A stretch of 64,000 nucleotides of DNA, taken from the NCBI GenBank assembly GCA_903813345.2, contig CAIIXF020000001.1, forward strand, positions 14,897,915 through 14,961,914, given 5' to 3'. Made by a program: the position numbers and the translations under genes. Below the pieces are notes generated by a model that was not told the origin of the DNA, searched no databases, and was given only the letters and a program-made list of their open reading frames with translations. Origin of the DNA: Owenia fusiformis (lineage: Eukaryota; Annelida; Polychaeta; Sabellida; Oweniidae). Positions 59,588 through 64,000 of this stretch are shown here, in pieces. Position 1 is the first letter of the stretch; each line of letters starts with the position of its first letter.

Positions 59588-62500
59588 ATGTTGACGTTGG
59601 TTTTGGTAGCGTCTCTGCTGGCGTTAGTAAATGGTCATGGACGGATGATCAACCCTGCTGCAAGAAACTGCATGTGGCGTTATGGGTTCAAGAATCCTGC
59701 CAACTATGACGATACTGCACTCTACTGTGGAGGCCTTCAAGTAAGCGTACCATATGGTGAACCTGAAGTTCGATCAGTTAGGTTCAGCTTATGTTCTGGG
59801 TTTCAGATGCTTGGATATATAAAGTATTTGAAGTATGTTATTTAGTGGAAAGAATGAATTATTTTCCGACACATCTGTAGTTATTGTAATACAGGGATTG
59901 GGAAAATTCAAAAATAAACTTAGATTCCTAAGGTTTGAAACGTAGCAATAACTACAACAAATAATTCTCCCGTTTTAGGACTGAAATAATATGGAGGTTA
60001 AGCTTGACGTGTTAAGAGAACTTGAACGTGAACTTGTACAATTAAGGACTTCTAGGGATTAGCTCTTCCCTTGGTTGTAATTACCTGCGGCGACCTTGCG
60101 GTCTATCATTTCTGCGGCCAGTAACATTTCTACGCTCGCCGTGGAATTTCTGCGCTCTCATACTTTTGCAGTCACATTTCCCACGGCAGCCGCATGGTGA
60201 ATTTTAAATTTCTGTTGATAAATAATACTTTTTTCATTTTATTTACATCGGGACAACTTATAAATGTTATTCATAGTGCTAGGATGTAATATCAAATGAA
60301 AAGTGATCGTTAAACATTGACAAATAATGATTTAATCTTGTTGAGCCAGTTGATTTCTCCGGCGACCTCAGAAATGAACAAAAATTATAACTCCGAGTTA
60401 TAATTTCTACGCCTTCCCTGCGGCCTGTAAAAATCTGCATACGCCGTACGGAGGCCGCAAGGCGAGCGTAGTTTTTCTACGCTCACCGCAGATATTCACC
60501 GATTTAATTGATCTGCGGTCGACTTGCGGCCGCCGTGCGACACTTGCGGCCTCCGTACGGTGTATGCAGATTTTTACAGGCCGCAGGGAAGGCGTAGAAA
60601 TTATAACTCGGAGTTATAATTTTTGTTCATTTTTGAGGTCGCCGTAGAAATCAACTGGCTCAACAAGATTGAATCATTATTTGTCAATGTTTCACGATCA
60701 CTTTTCATTTGATATTACATCCTAGCACTATGAATAACATTTATAAGTTGTCCCGATGTAAATAAAATGAAAAAAAGTATTATTTATCAACAGAAATTTA
60801 AAATTCACCGTGCGGCTGCCGTGGGAAATGTGACTGCAAAAGTATGAGAGCGCAGAAATTCCACGGCGAGCGTAGAAATGTTACTGGCCGCAGAAATGAT
60901 AGACCGCAAGGTCGCCGTAGGAAATGTGACTGGGGAGTTAGATTATGATCTGAAATATATGGGATTTATTTGAATTTGTTTATGACTGGTCAGGCCCATG
61001 TGCATACTTTGTTTTGTAATACTTTTTTCCTTCCACGTATCATTCTGAATAATCTGCCATTTGACAGAGAAACCTTAGATGCGTCACTGTTTGACTAATT
61101 GGTTGACTTCATTTGAACAGACTAAACTCTAGTTATAAAATCTCCTAATATCTGGTTCTATGATATCTGTTATCTCACGAACATGAATTGGTGATACATC
61201 TGCAATAAATACTGATACGGCTATTCAATTTGTAGAACCAAGTCAAACAAGGAGGTAAATGTGGTACATGCGGCGACGCCTATCAAGGACCAAGACCACA
61301 CGAGGCCGGAGGAAAATATGCCAATGGTGTTATCGCTAAAACCTACAAACAGGGGCAGATTGCTGAAGTCACCGTCGAATTGACTGCAGGTCATATGGGA
61401 TGGATGGAATTCAGGTTTGTGTTGCGACCGGTGTATTAATGGTATTACAAATAGTTTGAAAAGGGGATGGGCGAACTAGGTAAATTGTGCTATTACTTGT
61501 TATTGTATCATTGTAGATTGTGCAAATGGGACAACCCAAAAGTCCCAGTGACACAGGAATGCCTAGACGAGAATGTCCTTCAGCTCGCCGATGGTTCAGG
61601 CACCAAGGTTCCAATTGATAACACAAAGAGGATGATCATTGCCAGGCTACAGCTTCCCAAAAACATCAACTGCAAACAATGTGTGGTGCAGTGGTTATAC
61701 CACGCAGGTAACCATTGAATATAAAGCACAATATGTGGTGCAGTGGTTATACCACGCAGGTAACCCTTGAATATAAAGCACAATATGTGGTGCAGTGGTT
61801 ATACCATGCAGGTAACCATTGAATATAAAGCACGATATGTGGTGCAGTGGTTATACCATGCAGGTAACCATTGAATATAGAGCACGATGTGTGATGCAGT
61901 GGTTATACCACGTAGGTAACCATTGAATATAAAGCACGATATGTGGTGCAGTGGTTATACCATGCAGGTAACCATTGAATATAGAGCACGATATGTGATG
62001 CAGTGGTTATACCACGTAGGTAACCATTGAATATAGAGCACAATATGTGATGCAGTGGTTATACCACGTAGGTAACCATTGAATATAAAGCACAATATGT
62101 GGTGCAGTGGTTATACCATGCAGGTAACTATTGAATATAAAGCACGATATGTGGTGCAGTGGTTATACCACGTAGGTAACCATTGAATATAGCGCACAAG
62201 GTGTGGTGCAGTGGTTATACCACGCAGGTAACCATTGAATATAGAGCACAAGGTGTGGTGCAGTGGTTATACCACGCAGGTAACCATTGAATATATTTAG
62301 CACAATATGTGGTGCAGTGGTTATACCACGCAGGTAACCATTAGATATAAAGCACAATATGTGGTGCAGTGGTTATACCACGTAGGTAACCATTGAATAT
62401 AGAGCACAATATGTGATGCAGTGGTTATACCACGTAGGTAACCATTGAATATAAAGCACAATATGTGGTGCAGTGGTTATACCATGCAGGTAACCATTGA

Positions 62501-63928
62501 ATATAAAGCACGATATGTGGTGCAGTGGTTATACCACGTAGGTAACCATTGAATATAGCGCACAAGGTGTGGTGCAGTGGTTATACCACGCAGGTAACCA
62601 TTGAATATAGAGCACAAGGTGTGGTGCAGTGGTTATACCACGCAGGTAACCATTGAATATATTTTGCACAATATGTGGTGCAGTGGTTATACCACGCAGG
62701 TAACCATTAGATATAAAGCACAATATGTGGTGCAGTGGTTATACCACGCAGGTAACCATTGAATATAAAGCACAATATGTGGTGCAGTGGTTATACCATG
62801 CAGGTAACCATCGAATATAAAGCACGATATGTGGTGCAGTGGTTATACCATGCTGGTAACCATCGAATATAAAAAGCACGATATGTGATGCAGTGGTTAT
62901 ACCATGCAGGTAACCATTGAATATAAAGCACGATATGTGGTGCAGTGGTTATACCATGCTGGTAACAATCGAATATAAAGCACAATATGTGGTGCAGTGG
63001 TTATACCATGCTGGTAACCATCGAAGATAAAGCACAATATGTGGTGCAGTGGTTATACCATGCTGGTAACCATCGAAGATAAAGCACAATATGTGGTGCA
63101 GTGGTTATACCACGCAGTTAACCATTGAATATAAAGCGCCGACATTGAGAGGTAAAGTCATATAAGCATACACAAAGCAGAGCAAGATCGTCACGTAAGA
63201 TTATTAAAAACATCGCGAATTCTTATTAACGGCATTAACGCCAATGAATACTTGCAGGCAATAGTTGGGGATGCGAGCCAAATGGTAAATGTTGCTCTGG
63301 ATGCGGTACACAAGAGGAGTTTAAGAACTGCGCTGATGTTGCAATTGAACCTTCTACTTTCACCCCAGCAACCCAGGTAATCATACAAGTATAAAATTGA
63401 CAAGGAAATGACTAAACGGGAATTGATAATTACTGTTTGGGTGTACTGTTATTAGATTCTCCATTTAATCCCAGTCCCAACCAAGTACATAAGCGAAATG
63501 TAGTGAAGCGAAATGTTTCCTTTGCATTATTCAAATAATTGGTTCTTTACATTGGATTTCTTCAGAAATTATGTGTCTAACATATATTTCCAGAGACCCC
63601 CTTCTACAAAAAGGACTTATGAACCACCAATGGAGACCACCCCATCTACTAGAGTACCATCAACAAGAGCACCTTCAACTAGAGCACCATCCACAAGAGC
63701 ACCTTCAACTAGAGCACCATCTACAAAAAGGACTTATGAACCACCAATGGAGACCACCCCAGCTACTAGAGTACCATCAACAAGAGCACCTTCAACTAGA
63801 GCACCATCCACAAGAGCACCTTCAACTAGAGCACCATCCACAAGAGCACCTTCAACTAGAGCACCATCTACAAGACCTCCAACAAGGCGTACCACACCTC
63901 CAACAAGGCGTACAACACAAGCCATAAG
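59588..63928 (+). CDS. AA15-type lytic polysaccharide monooxygenase with repeat stalk (3' end beyond window)
   Basis: Secreted copper enzyme that oxidatively cleaves chitin or cellulose. Exons 59588-59740, 61236-61414, 61517-61707, 63258-63376 and 63594-63928 chain in phase; the last ends in phase 2 at a donor (ATAAG|GTAAAT), so more exons lie outside. Residues 1-16 are a signal peptide (MLTLVLVASLLALVNG); the mature protein starts with His (HGRMINPAARN), the first ligand of the copper histidine brace. The second brace His is in LTAGHMGWMEFRLC. Other AA15 marks are CGTCGDAY, WLYHAGNSWGCEPNGKCC and many paired Cys. The catalytic part is about 214 aa. Exon 5 adds a Thr/Pro/Arg-rich stalk of PSTRA repeats. 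Intron 1 carries a large palindrome and intron 3 a minisatellite. Confidence 0.93.
60068..60935. mobile_element. Large near-perfect palindrome in LPMO intron 1
   Basis: Arms of roughly 380-400 bp (about 60084-60460 and 60548-60921) match in full inverted order around a loop of about 85 bp. Shared words include GCGACCTTGCGGTCTATCAT, CATCGGGACAACTTATAAAT and AATTATAACTCCGAGTTATA (or complements). Its right end reads AAATGTGACTGGGG; the left counterpart is more diverged. There is no coding capacity. It is a foldback-type DNA transposon or a recent inverted duplication of one. Confidence 0.9.
61682..63135 (+). repeat. 52-bp minisatellite made from the LPMO exon 3/intron 3 junction
   Basis: About 28 units, each with GTGGTGCAGTGGTTATACCA, CGCAG or close variants, then GTAACCATTGAATATA and AAAGCACAATA. 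The first unit's left half is the coding end of exon 3 (VVQWLYHAG) and its right half is the start of intron 3, so each unit repeats an exon end plus its 5' splice site. A higher-order repeat of about 366 bp (seven units) is seen at about 62163 and 62529. Minus-strand frames of 64 codons here are repeat artefacts. Confidence 0.93.
63640..63885 (+). repeat. Coding tandem repeat: PSTRA units of the LPMO stalk
   Basis: A 15-bp unit of the type CCATCAACAAGAGCA encodes PSTRA about a dozen times. It is interrupted by a second copy of a longer segment (KRTYEPPMETTP-S/A-TRVP), which shows a larger duplication of about 125 bp. The array is in frame with exon 5 of the LPMO. Confidence 0.92.
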
Positions 63929-64000
63929 GTAAATTCATTAATAGCCATTGATCACGCCTTATACCTGGTTAGTTCGAATCAATGATTTGGCTAGTAGAAA

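Noticed and set aside
61580-62985. Minus-strand repeat protein frames in the LPMO intron (MCFISNGYLRGITTAPH type)
   Set aside because: They are the complement of the 52-bp minisatellite and share its unit variants; no start, promoter or independent coding sign.
63734-63925. Minus-strand Val/Asp/Gly repeat frame over LPMO exon 5
   Set aside because: It is the antisense shadow of the PSTRA coding repeat, which is in frame with a well-supported gene.
1-64000. tRNA, rRNA, snRNA genes or CRISPR arrays
   Set aside because: By eye I found no paired A/B boxes with a cloverleaf, no rRNA-like blocks and no spaced identical repeats with unique spacers. A tRNAscan-SE or Infernal run would be decisive.

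Overview
The window is animal nuclear DNA. It is AT-rich, with long spliced genes, GT-AG introns, AATAAA signals and many short non-autonomous transposons. The gene set fits a marine invertebrate (lophotrochozoan or invertebrate deuterostome): TRAPPC9, SNRNP48, an ionotropic-glutamate-receptor-type ligand-binding protein, a calmodulin-sized EF-hand protein and an AA15 lytic polysaccharide monooxygenase (LPMO). I cannot fix the phylum from sequence alone.

Layout. 1-11 kb: no gene seen; a GC-rich foldback element (4.7-5.4 kb), a dispersed repeat with a second element nested in it (6.9-8.2 kb) and a ~150-bp minisatellite (9.6-10.7 kb). 11.0-26.4 kb, minus strand: complete TRAPPC9, 24 coding exons whose splice phases all chain (1,267 aa), with a probable 5'UTR exon and promoter near 28.1-28.2 kb. 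30.1-36.6 kb, plus strand: complete SNRNP48 (U11-48K, 9 exons, 337 aa). Its intron 4 carries a candidate autoregulatory element: two U12-type 5' splice-site motifs behind a poison 3' splice site. 38.3-44.4 kb, minus strand: a secreted glutamate-receptor ligand-binding domain in which the pore (M1-M3) is absent and S1 runs straight into S2 within one exon, ending in a GPI-like hydrophobic tail. 44.6-45.9 kb: tandem repeats, a broken Crypton-like recombinase start and a foldback hairpin. 48.7-52.7 kb, plus strand: a 148-aa four-EF-hand protein with all four loops degenerate. 53.8-55.3 kb: tandem repeats with long G/C tracts. 56.7 kb: a possible 86-aa single-pass membrane protein. 59.6 kb to the right edge, plus strand: an AA15 LPMO with a Thr/Pro/Arg repeat stalk, incomplete at its 3' end. 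Its introns hold a ~0.87-kb palindrome and a 52-bp minisatellite made from its own exon-intron junction.

The genes belong to unrelated processes (vesicle tethering, minor spliceosome, ligand sensing, EF-hand signalling or structure, polysaccharide oxidation), and I see no operon-like logic. The main candidate for something undescribed is the pore-less glutamate-receptor ligand-binding protein: a natural counterpart of the S1S2 constructs used in structural biology, apparently lipid-anchored. Exon coordinates were read by eye from splice consensus, reading phase and family similarity; no search was run.
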